DNA of 64,000 nucleotides from Allodiplogaster sudhausi. Lineage: Eukaryota > Nematoda > Chromadorea > Rhabditida > Diplogasteridae. The notes under the pieces were generated by a model. It was not told where the DNA came from. It saw only the letters and a list, made by a program, of their open reading frames with translations, and made no database searches. The stretch covers positions 3,972,501 to 4,036,500 of the forward strand of contig CALZFC010000027.1 of the NCBI GenBank assembly GCA_945643635.1. The letters run 5' to 3'. Each line of letters starts with the position of its first letter. Position 1 is the first letter of the stretch. Below are positions 1-11,216 of this stretch, one piece after another. Position numbers and translations under genes: made by a program.

Positions 1-344
1 AGTTCGATTTCACCGACATCTTTCACGGAGACCTTGACAACCACCACGAGAGAGTGCGACTTCCCTTTCTTGCATACGAAAGATCATTTGTATTCATACA
101 TATGTATGTATGTATGAAAACGTGTACACGAATCCGGCGTGTGACGAAAATTCCCTTGACCAGATGTATATGAATGAGATCGCCAGGCCGCTCTTCTTTC
201 TCCTTTTCGCGATTATCATGACAGTTCTTCTCATGAATCTGCTGGTCGGTCATTCTTCTTTTCTCTACTTCTGCCATTCTTTTTCCAGTACACCATCTTT
301 TGGCCTATCTTGTTTATTCTCTGTGTCTCGCTCACTCTCACGTT

Positions 345-383
<39 letters not shown>

Positions 384-1717
384 ATACTCGCTATTCATCC
401 TGAGTAATCTCGCAATATCTTAACAATTGGCAATGGCAAGTACTAGCACATAAATAACCCCGGCTTTCGGCCGGGCCATTAAGCAATATTTGCCATTCGC
501 GTTTTTCTATTTGTCCCTTTCTCTCTGTTTCTCACATCTTACTATTCCTATTCTATTAGCTTTCTCTCTCGCTTATTCTTAACCCTTTTGTACAAAACCA
601 TTATCAGCATATCTCTTCGGTCAAACTTGTCCGCTTATTAAACCGAGGGCTCCTTACTTCATCTTCGCTTCCCCGTCTTTCTCTCTCTCCCTCTCTCCCT
701 CTCTCTCTCTCTCTCTCGCTCTCTCTTTCTCTTTCTCTTTCTCTCTCCAACTCACCATTTCATTCCCTCTCTTTTTCTTTTTATCCTTCACTCTTTTGCC
801 TTTCTCAAACCGTAAGCCTTAAGCAAGGTACTCACTGCTTGCGCCTTCAGGTTGGTCTGGCTGTAGATGACATCAAATCCGTTCAGGAGAAGGCTGTCGT
901 TAAACGGCTCGCCATGCAGGTTGAATTTCAATTCTGTTCTGTCATGGCCGGGAGCAGGGGTTGGCCAAAACCAGGCCCGGGCCGGCCTGCCTTCCTTGCG
1001 GGCCGGGCCGTGCCGGGCCGAGGATAAAAATATTAAATATGTATGTGTAGTTTGAATAATTTCTGATCTTTTTCAGGTTGACCTGGTGCTAGAGATAGAA
1101 CGCATGACGCCAATATGGCTGGTTAAACGAACGGTAAAGGGTGCAGTGGTTCACTTTCGGAGTCGAAGAGGCTGGTGGAAGCGCCTCAAGGAGAAACTCT
1201 TATTTGACGAGATGCAGGAAATCGTTGCAGTGACCACCGTCGTCACCAGAGATGTCACAGCTTCTTACGAGACAATCAAACAATAGCAACTATTTCGCAA
1301 ATGCTTAACATAAGATAAGCATGTCGGGGAATGGCTAGAACATACCATTTAAGGATTTACAACCTTAAAAAAGGATTGTAATATGACTATTTTATAATTT
1401 GTCTAAATAAAACTGCTAGTCTGCACTTGGATTGCTTAGATACTACATAATTATAGCCTGCCGTGGTGGAGAGCGAGCGGAGAATCGCGCAGCAGCAGGC
1501 CGCACTCGACACTGTTCAGTCAAATGTTCTTCTTTTCAAGAAGAACCAGCAGCAGATGGCAGACAAACAACAGAAGATGGAAGACAAGCTGATGCAGATG
1601 GCAGACAAACAAGAGAAGATCGCAGACATCTTGGACACCATTCTCAAAGCTGTCCAGAAAGAGGAGAGCGAGCCTCCGGGAGCACGATCTGCTCACTCTT
1701 CTCGCACGTTCCAGTGA
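1..1717 (+). CDS. TRPA1-like cation channel, C-terminal part (5' end outside window)
   Basis: C-terminal end of a TRPA-family ion channel, a plasma-membrane cation channel gated by noxious chemicals or temperature. Five phase-0 exons fit: <1-89, 164-244, 851-919, 1077-1229 and 1457-1717. They give the end of the pore region (FDFTDIF, then RLPF), transmembrane helix 6 (PLFFLLFAIIMTVLLMNLL) and the family's signature just inside the membrane, VGLAVDDIKSVQ followed by KRLAMQVDL. The known TRPA1 signature reads LLIGLAVGDI and KRIAMQV, so here Asp replaces the usual Gly. The last exon encodes a Gln/Lys-rich coiled coil with repeated QMADKQEK-type units, in the position of the TRPA1 C-terminal coiled coil. 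Introns carry CT tracts (about 345-390 and 665-770) and a GC-rich GGGCCGG cluster near 975-1020. The ankyrin repeats lie upstream of the window. The first intron (90-163) is short and its acceptor is inferred from phase. Confidence 0.82.
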
Positions 1718-2925
1718 AGGCAGAGTAAAGACAGAATCGATTGACAGCTTAGATTTGCATACGTGGAGTAAGGACACTAACAAAACAAAGCCTTGGACAA
1801 TGCTTATGGTTAGGACTATTCTTCATTGTTGTTTTTCTGTTTCCTAATTTTGCCTATCCTATTAATTTGTGCATCAAGTGTGTGAATATCGGCGCCTTTT
1901 ATGCTTTACGATTGATAGAACTCAATCTAAAGCACTATACATACATGCATATAATTGGTAGCTTAGTCTTTGTAAGTCTGCTGCTTTGTTGGGGATAGTT
2001 CGAGCATTCTGATTAGACACGGCTCCAGCCGAATCACTCGACAAAAGATAAAATTTATCTGAAAAATTTATGATATGTATCTACTTGGAAACGCCTCATC
2101 TACTCGTTACTTATTTTATGGATGGCGCCGATTGAATTGTAGGCTAGGATAATCGAGCACGGGTCGAAGGGAATTTGCCACCTCGTTTAAAAAATTGATA
2201 CCCCGAATAATAGCACCGAAACAGTAGGCTGGAAGTAGCTTGATACATAGCATCGACTGCAGAACCGAGTTGTGACGAGTACATAAAGAGGAAAGGTCGC
2301 ATTTGTTTGCATTGCTGAAGTCGCGCTCTCGCAGCAGGAAGATCCCTTGGTCTACGCGTTTTGCTGCCGTTACCCTGGGAATATCGTATTATCTTTGTTA
2401 TTCTATTTTACTTTAAAAAGGTCAAAGTAATCATCGAATTGCATGCGACTATCCAATAAAAGCAAAACAGTACATACATATTGCTAAGAAGGAAAATATC
2501 AGAAATATACTCAATGGACAGTGTCAAGCTAACGAAAAAGTGTCGCAGCCGAAAGTAGATCCCAGATGTGAAAAAAAAGATATTTGATTTCCATGGGGCA
2601 TCCGCGATAACAACTGGACCTCACCAAAACCAATTTTGCTTTGGACATTGCCTCTTGCCATTAATGCTGGAGCTTGGCATATAAACGAATGTATTCGATG
2701 AAATCACAGTTGGAACTTGATCATACAATCACAAGAGCTAAGCTGGCGTCTGCGCATTATTCGTCGACCGCGTCATACCATTGGCAACGCTATAAAGTTG
2801 TGATAGATTGCTTAAATATGCTTTGACGTTCAGTAAGTGGATTGATAGCTAACAATAAGTAGGAAAATATAGTTTCACGAAGCTAGATTACTAGAGTAGA
2901 AGTTAGACTAGTCATTTTTGGATAT
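1718..2925. other. intergenic, no gene seen
   Basis: AT-rich sequence between the 3' end of the TRPA-like gene and the 3' end of the Srg-like gene. The two genes converge. I see no coding signal, repeat array or clear element here. Confidence 0.5.
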
Positions 2926-4386
2926 TTACACGCTAACTGCACTGGTCGAGCCGACCATCTTGGCCAGACTGCGAGGCAAGAAGACATGGATGATGATACG
3001 TCGGATGCGAGAGTTGAAGATGAACATGAGCACGGCCGGCGAGAGCGCGCGGTTATCGAGGAGGTAGGCGGCCAACTGTGCAATTCAATACTCTTGCAAT
3101 ATTTCTCTTGCTTGATCTTCATAGACCTCATATCGTTTTGTTTTAATTAAACACTTTTTATAAGCATAAACAAATCCTTACTTCAATAAATGTGTATGTG
3201 TTAGCAGCTGTAAAGCGAGGAAAGTTCCAGAGGAGAAACTGAATGTAGTAGATGAGCAAATTTTTCTTCTTTTTTTAATTACAGCGATAATGAACGAAAA
3301 TGATGTCCATACCTGATAAATGCAAGCCGGAGTGTCGATGGCACACAGAGCGAGTCCATAGTAAACGAGTCTCAGCTCCTTAGGACATGAGCAGCGGCCG
3401 CCAGAGGTACGCTACGTTCGGATACGGTATGCGGTCGCTGCATAGAAGAGAAGAGACAGGGCCGTAGTAGAGATGTGTACAGTCATCATTACTTGGTACG
3501 CGTTGTACTAAATCAACAAATTCGTTCATTTACTTTTTTAAGCATTCGAAAATTAACTTACTTTTTAACACAATTTTAATATAGAAACTACCCAGGGCTT
3601 CTGGGAAAAGTCAGTGACTCCTCGGTAGAAAACATCATTTCCCTCTATGATATAGGGCGTATACACAGTTGGAGTGATCCAGTTCTCCCATGTTGTTCCG
3701 AGGGCAGCTGCCAAAACAATAATCACACAGAATGGAAAGTACCGGGGCCAGAGCAACTAAACGAGGAAATAAGCATCATATCTTATAATAATAATAATAA
3801 TTTTTCTAGTAATCTTTGAAACATGAATAACATAATAATAATGTCATTAATGTTTTAAAGATTAGTAGGAAAAACATGATTACTTGACGTCGCTCAAAAT
3901 ACCTCCTGATGAGATAACTGTAAAAAGAAGACTGTCAAGCGGTTGAAATCGATGAAGACGTTGGTGTACTTTTGGGACATGTTGCAAAAGAAAGTTAGCC
4001 TGAAAGTAACTAATTTTATGGCTTCGAACAAGGTGTCTGCCCTTGACATGACAACGTTCTTTGAGGTAACTGAGAAGACGATTTGTGCTCCTTCACTTGG
4101 GAAGAAGAGTCCGATAAACGGCGACGAACTCAAACGGGACGCAATGAACGATGAAATTAATAGTACCATATACTGCAAAACATAAATGAATGCATTCGAG
4201 AGCTATTATTCATCACTCTGGAAGCACAAATGAAAAGGGATCTGACTATAGCAGAAAGAGGTTATAGAATGCAGAGCCGCAGTCAATTTTTCGCCGTTGA
4301 ATAACAATGACCATTTCAGCAATGTAGACTGCTGCGAGCCACGGCGCGTACGCAAAGAAAACGAAGAACATGAGAGTGAAGCCCAT
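2926..4386 (-). CDS. Srg-like nematode seven-transmembrane chemoreceptor, possibly a pseudogene
   Basis: Five exons on the minus strand: 4386 to about 4247, 4172-3903, 3756-3592, 3507-3313 and 3075-2926. Exon 1 has a Met followed by helix 1 (MGFTLMFFVFFAYAPWL) and the Srg-like GSAFYNLFLL motif. Exon 2 holds helices 2-3 and the FIDFNRLTVF motif at the helix-3 cytoplasmic end. Exon 3 carries a long extracellular loop rich in aromatic residues. Exon 4 holds helices 5-6. Exon 5 gives helix 7 with the LSPAVLMFIFNSRIRR tail and a TAA stop. Introns 2-4 are phase 0. Two problems: exon 4 has an in-frame TAG at 3412-3414, in the third intracellular loop, and the exon 1/2 junction does not keep phase with any donor I can find. 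The gene is either decayed or the sequence has errors. Srg receptors are G-protein-coupled proteins of ciliated sensory neurons; the ligand cannot be inferred. Membership of another nematode 7TM family is possible. Confidence 0.66.
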
Positions 4387-5133
4387 TTTCTTAAATAAAT
4401 GCTACATTTTACCTTAAGTTAGAGTTGTCTCTACTTTCTTGGCATTTTTTTCCATACACCAACTTCTGGAATGCGCTTAATGTTTGGCTTTTGGCATTTC
4501 ACTTTGCATTCAATTTTCTTCATTGGATGATGTGAGAGCCTTTGAAATTCTAACGCATCTTAATTGACATATTGTATACGAATGAAGCAAATGTAATTAA
4601 GAACAGAAATAAGTCAAGCTAGCAAGTAGATAAAGTCTGAACGAGTCTGTATACTTTTAAAGGAATTCGTTGGAAGTCTAATATGTATCTACCGCAGGCA
4701 TGCCAAACACAAGCGCATGTGTTTCAATGGCAACATTAAAGAAGGCTTGAAGACGATAAAGTTTCTGAAAGATCATAAGATCATTTCAAAAGGGAGATCA
4801 TGAGGTTCATTCTGAGAAACTTTTGGACTCACTTTTTTCTCCGAACAATACGTTGAGTGTCTTATTCAAATTCACAGCAAAGTTGAGAATTTCCCAACAA
4901 GATCCTTTATTCGCAATTCTGTGAACAAAAAGTATGTACATTGGAACTGATTATAAGAGCCTCTTTATATAAGCTAATTTAAATGTCACCATGCTTCGGG
5001 GGGAAGTGTCTAATTTTGCTAAGCAAATAACCAAAATTTGATGAGGAAAATTATGGTTCAAGTTTGTTTACTAAAATTTTCTTTTCAATGCATTCAAAAG
5101 TAAGGAAAGTTTTAGTCCCTATGACGATTGGTG

Positions 5134-6358
5134 ATGAGCAGCAGCAGCAATGCCTCTTCAAGCGCCCGCACTTCGTCTCTTGCAAACGACTTCAATGACC
5201 ATGATCCCCTGTACTTCTGTTGCTGTGGCTTCTTCCATGTCAAGGTGCGCATCCTACATTCCAAGTTCCACTGAAAACCTCCTACGGCAGAAAGGCATGA
5301 CTACACTGGCAGGAGTGCTCATTCTCGTCTTCAGTTTCTTAATCTTGGCGGTCTTCTTCGCCGCACTCGACCTAATCCTACTGATCCTTGACAAATTGGA
5401 GAGCGCATCGAATATCTTGAAGAACGACTTTAAAGGCTGGAGATGCTGGACTCGTTGTCTTCTGCTCGTTTCTTGTTCTGATGAGCATCTTATTCGTGAG
5501 GCCACCACTGATGTCCTGGTAGAGGTGACAACTATACATATTCTTGCATTGCGAAAGTAATAGTGTTCAAGACTAGCCACCACTTTGGACTTCTTCTTTT
5601 TTTTCTTTCAGCTACTTCACTTAGTGCTCTACATCCTACTCTTCGTCATAGGAATAATCATAACAGTGAAGCCTGACATGTGCATGAAACTCATCTCATA
5701 CTTGCTCGATATGGATCGAGAAACAGTCTCTTTTATTAATTGGGCGTTCCCTCCAGATGGTAACTTATACTTTTTTCTAATAAGCGATGAGGATATTTTG
5801 AAGAAGAAAGTCATTACAGTTCGGTTCAACGCTGGAGTGTTTCTATGCGTTTTCATGTTCTTCGCTTACATGTTTGCCATGTGGGAGATTCGAATCGCAT
5901 ATCAGGTGAGGCTCGTCAGGCATTCCAATTGGTGCTCAGCGTTTTGCCTTGTAGCGGCGGGTTTCATTGGCTATTACATGGAATTAAAAAAAAACCGCGC
6001 AATGCATCAAAAATCAGTTCATTTTATTTTGTTGCGAATATAGACCTCGAACATCGGCCGTAAGTTAGTGTTAAATGACCGTAGATTAGTAAATCATCAG
6101 ATATATGACCGTAGATTAGTAAATCCTCAAAATAGGGGGGACAAAACGCTGTGTTGGTGCAAGACTACTGGTAATGAAACGAAGGAAGAACAGTTGTTTC
6201 AGTGCCTCAACTACCTCGCAGAGCGTCAGGCAGCCCGAGAACGTAATTACATCCCCCCTCCTATTCGTATAGTCATCATGAAACTACCCGCCTGGATGAG
6301 AGCAGCTTCAAAAGAAAACCGTCCTCCTGCAAAATATGCAACCATAACAGGGCTATAA
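5134..6358 (+). CDS. DUF7027-like four-transmembrane protein
   Basis: Exons at 5134-5244, 5291-5495 (or 5518), 5612-5905 and 6203-6358. Exon 1 starts with a Ser-rich stretch and ends with YFCCCGFFHVK, the Cys-cluster motif of nematode DUF7027 small membrane proteins, which resemble lysosome-associated LAPTM proteins. Helix 1 (LAGVLILVFSFLILAVFF) opens exon 2. Exon 3 carries helices LVLYILLFVIGIIITV and AGVFLCVFMFFAYMF. The last exon gives a basic, Pro-rich cytoplasmic tail ending ATITGL. The first intron is only 46 bp. Exon 2 is odd: a donor at 5518 keeps one open frame throughout, but the typical second helix (AGLVVFCSFLVLMSILF) lies in the next frame and ends at a good donor at 5495. This suggests a one-base indel near 5415-5430. 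No function is known for the family beyond membrane location. Confidence 0.66.
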
Positions 6359-7196
6359 AGAATGTTCTGAGACATCGCTCCCGAAGAATCACAGGTCTTT
6401 AATTTCGACGGAATTTGAGAGTGAAAAATTTAGCCTTTGCTTTCATTCGAAATTAAATTTTTTCAAGCAAAATATTCAGAAAAGCAAGCTAATAAAATAA
6501 AGATGACTAACAAAAGTTTAAAAAATACATTTTTTTTTGGGCGCAGTCTTACTGAATCACCTTTATTCTTGATATAATTAGCGACTAGAAAATGTTTAGA
6601 ATTCTCTCTCTCTCTCACTCTCTTCCTTTGTTCCTTTCTCTCATTCTCTACCTCTCGGCTTCCGTAGTAATTTTTTCTTTCTCTTGCTTTCATTGAAGGG
6701 TAGCGAAACAGCGACCGCAGCTTGTCGGCTTCGACCGCGACGCAGCAAAAAAATTCTAGTTCAAAAATCCTTACTGCTATCAGAATCAGCTAGTTGACAA
6801 GTGATTGAGCAGTGGTAGGACTAGCAGAAGTAAGAGTTGAAGAAGAATCCGTAGCAGACGCATCTTCTGGCCATTTTTTCAATAGACATTTATTTTCATT
6901 GATTGCTTATGCGAAAATAGCGATTGAATGTGATTTGAACATTTATTGTCGGTAAAACTGCATAAAGGTTCATTATCGAGGACAGCCACTTCCGGCAAAC
7001 ATTTACCTATTCATTACATGTAACGGCCAATTTATGTAAAAGGAGAAATTTCGTTCTTTCAAGAAGAGTCGCCAAGAGAAGACTCAGCAGAGATCGACTG
7101 GGAACGCTCTAGAAGCGGTTTCATCTGAAAGAGCATTTTTGTTTGGCAAGATGGGTTGCGTTCTTGCTGTTTGGCCGCGCGTAGTGCAGAGAGAAG
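6359..7196. other. intergenic, CT tract
   Basis: No coding signal. A short (CT)n run sits at about 6604-6650. The rest is AT-rich unique-looking sequence. Confidence 0.4.
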
Positions 7197-8010
7197 TTAT
7201 GATTTGTAGATGTCGGCGTCCTTGTCGCCGGGAATGTGAGCGCTGTCGTCATTGTTGATGATTCTGTCGACGCAGAAGATCGGATTCCGTCCAAACATTA
7301 AAAGGAAAGAGGATTCATTAGTTGTTTGATGAATGGAAGTGTTGTAACACATGGTGATGCAAGGAATAAACAGATCCAAATTTTCTTGTTAAGCGTTGAT
7401 ATATTTGGCCAACATATCTGTTGGTATGTTGAAAAGGTTCGTTCAGTTGCTCCATTGCCCATCGAGCGATAAGGTGTGGAGAAAAGTATGTCCATTGCCA
7501 ATAAGCTACATTGTTCGTGGAAAAAAGTCACTAGTAGAAGATGACGCATTATCAGAGACGAGCTCTGCCATGGCTCCGTATTTTAGGACGCATTCGGTAA
7601 GGAGAGCGTGGGCTATTGTGTCTGCTTTTGCGTCTGTGAGGGCCACAGATACTTACTACATATTTAGAAAACCTACAAATCATCTTAAGAATGTATTTAT
7701 TACCTCTTTCGGTGGTTTTGAATGGCACCGACAGATCTAGTCCTACTTAAGCAAAAATGATACAAGAAGGTACAGCAATTAAGTGCTCTTTAAAAGATGG
7801 GCGGGATTCTTACGCATTTGGCACGTTAAGCATGCTTTACACGAAGATTGATACCTGCATTAGGTTTCCAAATAATACTTACCAAAAATTTTTGCCAGAG
7901 TTTTCCGCCTGTGAAAGTGTCCGCCTGATCAACATGAGCTATGGTGGGCTCCAAATAATAAGAGGCGTAAATGCTATGGGACAATTAGTAGCTCTTGTCA
8001 ATCGCTAGTA
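7197..8010 (-). mobile_element. decayed LTR-retrotransposon integrase fragment
   Basis: Read on the minus strand, several frames together match the core of a Ty3/Gypsy-type integrase. From about 7990 down there is a partial Cys-x2-Cys, then a segment with DLSVPFKTTERG, then FSKYV, then ALTDAKADTIAHAL and LVSDNAS (the region of the second catalytic Asp). After a frame change come GNGATERTF and a final block with CYNTSIHQTTNES and LMFGRNP. Stops and frameshifts break it in at least three places, so it cannot make a working enzyme. I found no LTRs, reverse transcriptase or primer-binding site next to it, so it is an orphan fragment. Confidence 0.72.
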
Positions 8011-8184
8011 CGCACTCTTACATCCTTGGTATAATAAAGACAGTTATTAGAGCCAAGTCATCTGCTAGTGAGAGAATATCAATTTTGAGCGAATGGGACA
8101 CATTATTCTAAAAATCAAGTCTTAAATTTATGACCACTGACCTCTCGGTCATGGGCCCAGCACGTTTCCACTGCCCCACGCTGC

Positions 8185-8982
8185 TTAGAGTTGAGGATTG
8201 ATGGAGAGCTTCCGGTTGGCGATCGTGTGGACAAGCGGATGCTGAGACTGAAAAAGAAAGGAACTTGTTGATAGAGCTGAAAGAAAGAAAGAAAAATTCA
8301 CATATCAAGAACCAAATTAACTTTTGCTTGGTTTTTTATGTTATCGAATATGTTAATTCTTTCAAAGAAAACAAAAGGGAAAGCTTTTAACTTAACAAGC
8401 ATTAAAAACCAAGCAAACCGTGACGCAAACCTGGCCCATCTAAAAAGGAGGAACTAATGTTTATTGAACAATATTGAAACTGTTACTCAAAGTACATAGA
8501 CCATTACTCATTATATGTTATTAAAATAAATAAACTGAGATATGGCATACTTTCAATGAATCTCCTGGAGAAGACATTTCTACTTGAGAGACTTCGGGTG
8601 TGCTGCTCGATACCGTGGGGGAGACTCTGTTAATGCTTACAATAGCTGAAGGTGGCCCGGCTGTGGCTGGTGGGATGAGGTGACTTTACATAATTACAAC
8701 AAAATGAAATGATAAAATCAAAGGCAAAAGAGATGTGATTCGGTGGAGGTGGGGAGAGTGCTTCTTGAGATAAAGAAATAACATCAAAATTTTTCTTCGC
8801 ATACCTGATTCTATGTTTTAGCTCGCTTAAGCCGTTTTGAACATGAGGAGACTCTCGAATTCCTGTACAAAAGCTGATGAGTATCCCGTGAAGCTGTAGA
8901 GGTGGTCGATGTCGATTTTTGAAAGGCTGAATGGCGCATCCGCTGTCGTTTCAAGAGGCTCCAGAAAGTGTGCCGTCCTGCT
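8185..8982 (-). CDS. unrecognised multi-exon gene (C-terminal part)
   Basis: Three stretches on the minus strand look like exons. 8982 down to about 8830 follows a TTTTGCAG acceptor and encodes an acidic/aromatic segment (DIDHLYSFTGYSSAF). 8666-8551 is a Pro/Ser/Thr-rich exon (TVSSSTPEVSQVEMSS) ending at a good GTATGC donor. 8247-8185 follows TTTTTCAG and ends with KLSINPQL and a stop. The last junction keeps phase 0. The first does not fit with the splice sites I can see, so an exon may be missing. No domain is recognised. The Ser/Thr/Pro-rich part suggests a disordered region. Confidence 0.4.
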
Positions 8983-9311
8983 CTGCAAAATACGCTTTAA
9001 TTACAAAACTTGGAAAAGGCAGATTACTAATTACTTGATTTTCTATAAATTGCTTGTCTCGAAGTGAACGTAAAGATAAAAGGTGAAAAAAAAGAAAGGA
9101 GAAATATAGGCGGGCATTTAATCGTCTATGCAGGCGAGAAGAGGGAGCTATGCTGCACAAGAATTCTTTTCTGGAGATACGTTATCATGAATATAAAGCC
9201 ATTTTTTTTCGTTTGGATAAAGCGCGCACACGTCGACTGCATATAGTACTCCATATAATTGGGCTTAATTAGACAAGAAGAGCATGACTTGCCTTAATGA
9301 GGCGGGACTTT
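8983..9311. other. intergenic or upstream part of the preceding minus-strand gene
   Basis: The first exons of the minus-strand gene ending at 8185 may lie here, but no start codon with convincing context was found. Confidence 0.3.
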
Positions 9312-9926
9312 GGTCGAAATGAAGTTGAAGTCGACATCGTGTTTATGACGACGAGATGAGTGAAAGGGAGTCGCGTGTATGGCGACAGCTACATATGTAT
9401 GTACATATCTACATCTGTATCTGTAGCAAAAGAAGAAGAAATATCCGAACATGCGATTTATATAAGCAAGAGTTGAAGTAAGCATGCGAAGAATTGCACA
9501 ATCAATGGAACAGATCGGATAGGATGACCTCTCCCTCTCTCTCTCTCCTCTTCTCTCCTCTCTCTCCCATAATCTTTCACTATCCATCTCTCTGCCAGTC
9601 TCTTCGAAGATGGCGTACTTTTTTCTAGCCTGCGTTTTGAATGGTTGTCGAGATGCTTCACAACTCTGACTCACCCCCCCCCCTTTCTTCACTCTCTCTG
9701 TCTCTCCATCTCAGTCTCAGTCTGCCTCTCACTCCCTTTCTCCTCGCGCTCTCTTTCTCACTTTCTCTCTCTCTCTCGCTCGCTTTCATCTGTCTAGATT
9801 GTCTGTTCTAATCCTGCCCCTCTCTGTCATTATGGTTTAAGAGAAGCAACTGAGGAGACGCGCAATCTGATAGCTGCATCTTTGGAGATATTGAGAGAGA
9901 GAGTGATCAAGTCGAGAGGAGGGCGC

Positions 9927-9964
<38 letters not shown>

Positions 9965-10510
9965 ACAAGTAAAAGTACAGACATAGAAGACAGAGAAAAA
10001 AGTAAGAAAGAAAGAAAGATAATTAGAAAGGAGGTTGAGCGAGAGAGAGAAAGAGAGAGAGAAACAAGGCCATGCTGCCTTCTTGTTGTGCCAGCATATA
10101 GAACATGACATCAACTGAACTGTAAGAGTGAGGGAGATGTTCAAGAAAAGGAAAGAAAATGCGATAGGGCGCTAGAGGCAGTGATAGAGAGAAAGAGAGA
10201 GAGAGAGAAAGAGCGAGCGAAAGAAAGCGAGAACAATTGAGAAATAGAAGAAAGGATAAAGAGAGACAGAGAGAGAGAAAGAGAGAAGCAATAAGAGGGA
10301 GGGCGCCGGCAGCAGATAGAGAGATCTGTTTCATTGATTTTAGCAATATTATTTTTTGTACATAAGTACATATTTGCAAATTTTAGTTGATAATGGTGAT
10401 GTCAATTTTTTTCTCTTAATTCCAGAAATTTCCCCGTCGACACATATGCGACTCCCTTTTACTCCTCTCATCGTCATAAATGCGATATAGACTTTAAATT
10501 TATTTCGACA
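9312..10510. repeat. foldback element with inverted ends and CT/GA arms
   Basis: The segment 9312-9386 reappears in inverted form at about 10437-10510 (for example GGGAGTCGCGTGTATGGCGAC against its near-complement). By eye the arms are about 75 bp and roughly 80% matched. Between them, 9520-9790 is CT-rich and 9895-10290 is GA-rich, so the whole 1.2 kb can fold into one long hairpin. The arm sequence (TTTATGGCGAC-type motif) is shared with the dispersed repeat family at 18.7-23 kb and 30.3 kb. No protein is encoded; long Leu/Ser reading frames here are read-throughs of the CT tract. Confidence 0.6.
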
Positions 10511-11010
10511 AAAAAAATCATATGTAAGAAGAGAAGAAGGAGCAGCGTAAATTTATTCTTATAGTATAATGTTTTTTTAAAAATTATTTCAAAGAATTTA
10601 CTTGCAGCAAATGAAGAAGAAATCTCTTCCGATGAAGCTAGAGGTGACAATGACCACATATCGAAGGAGTACGACGAAGGCAGGAAAAGCGCAAGCAGGG
10701 CAGAAAAAATAGCCGTGTGGGATTATTTGTTTGAAAAAAATTATTGCGAATTAGTATTTTAAATCATTATCGAATCCCAGAATGGTTGTTTTCTGCTATT
10801 TATGACGCACGTGCGTTTTAAGTGATTTTTTTGGACTCGTTGAATTTTTGCTGTTCAATTATGTGGTGTTATTTGTTATTACAAAACTAATGATATTCAA
10901 ATTGTGCTCCCAGAGGTGAGATTATGAGGAAAAATAATAGATCGCGTGCACTTGTTGAGAAATTCTTATTTTGCACTAGTAATGCACTTTAATTTGTCCA
11001 TGAAAACGAG

Positions 11011-11018
11011 TATAAAAG
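11011..11018 (+). promoter_or_regulatory. TATA box of TTL gene 1
   Basis: TATAAAAG, about 200 bp upstream of the start codon. It is preceded by the near-palindrome TGCACTAGTAATGCA (10972-10986). Both are kept at the same spacing in the second copy. The ATG at 11217 directly follows TTGTTCTAG, an acceptor-like site, so the 5' leader probably contains an intron or is trans-spliced. Confidence 0.55.
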
Positions 11019-11216
11019 TGAGACTAGGTTGAGCTCATTCTCATTCTCCCTTCCTTCTCCTCTGGCGATCTGTCGACTCTGGGTCTGCTCTTCACTTTCA
11101 ATTCATCCCTCTGCATTCTTGCCCAATTATTTCCCCGTTAAGAAGATATCCCAAATTTTTGTGATGAAATAGCTAATTGCCTGGCCATTTTTGTTTACTT
11201 GTTTATTGTTCTAGAA

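Noticed and set aside
1000..1030. GC-rich GCCGGGCC cluster as a regulatory or structured RNA element
   Set aside because: It lies inside a TRPA intron and is only a short imperfect run of one motif; no defined fold or conservation can be shown.
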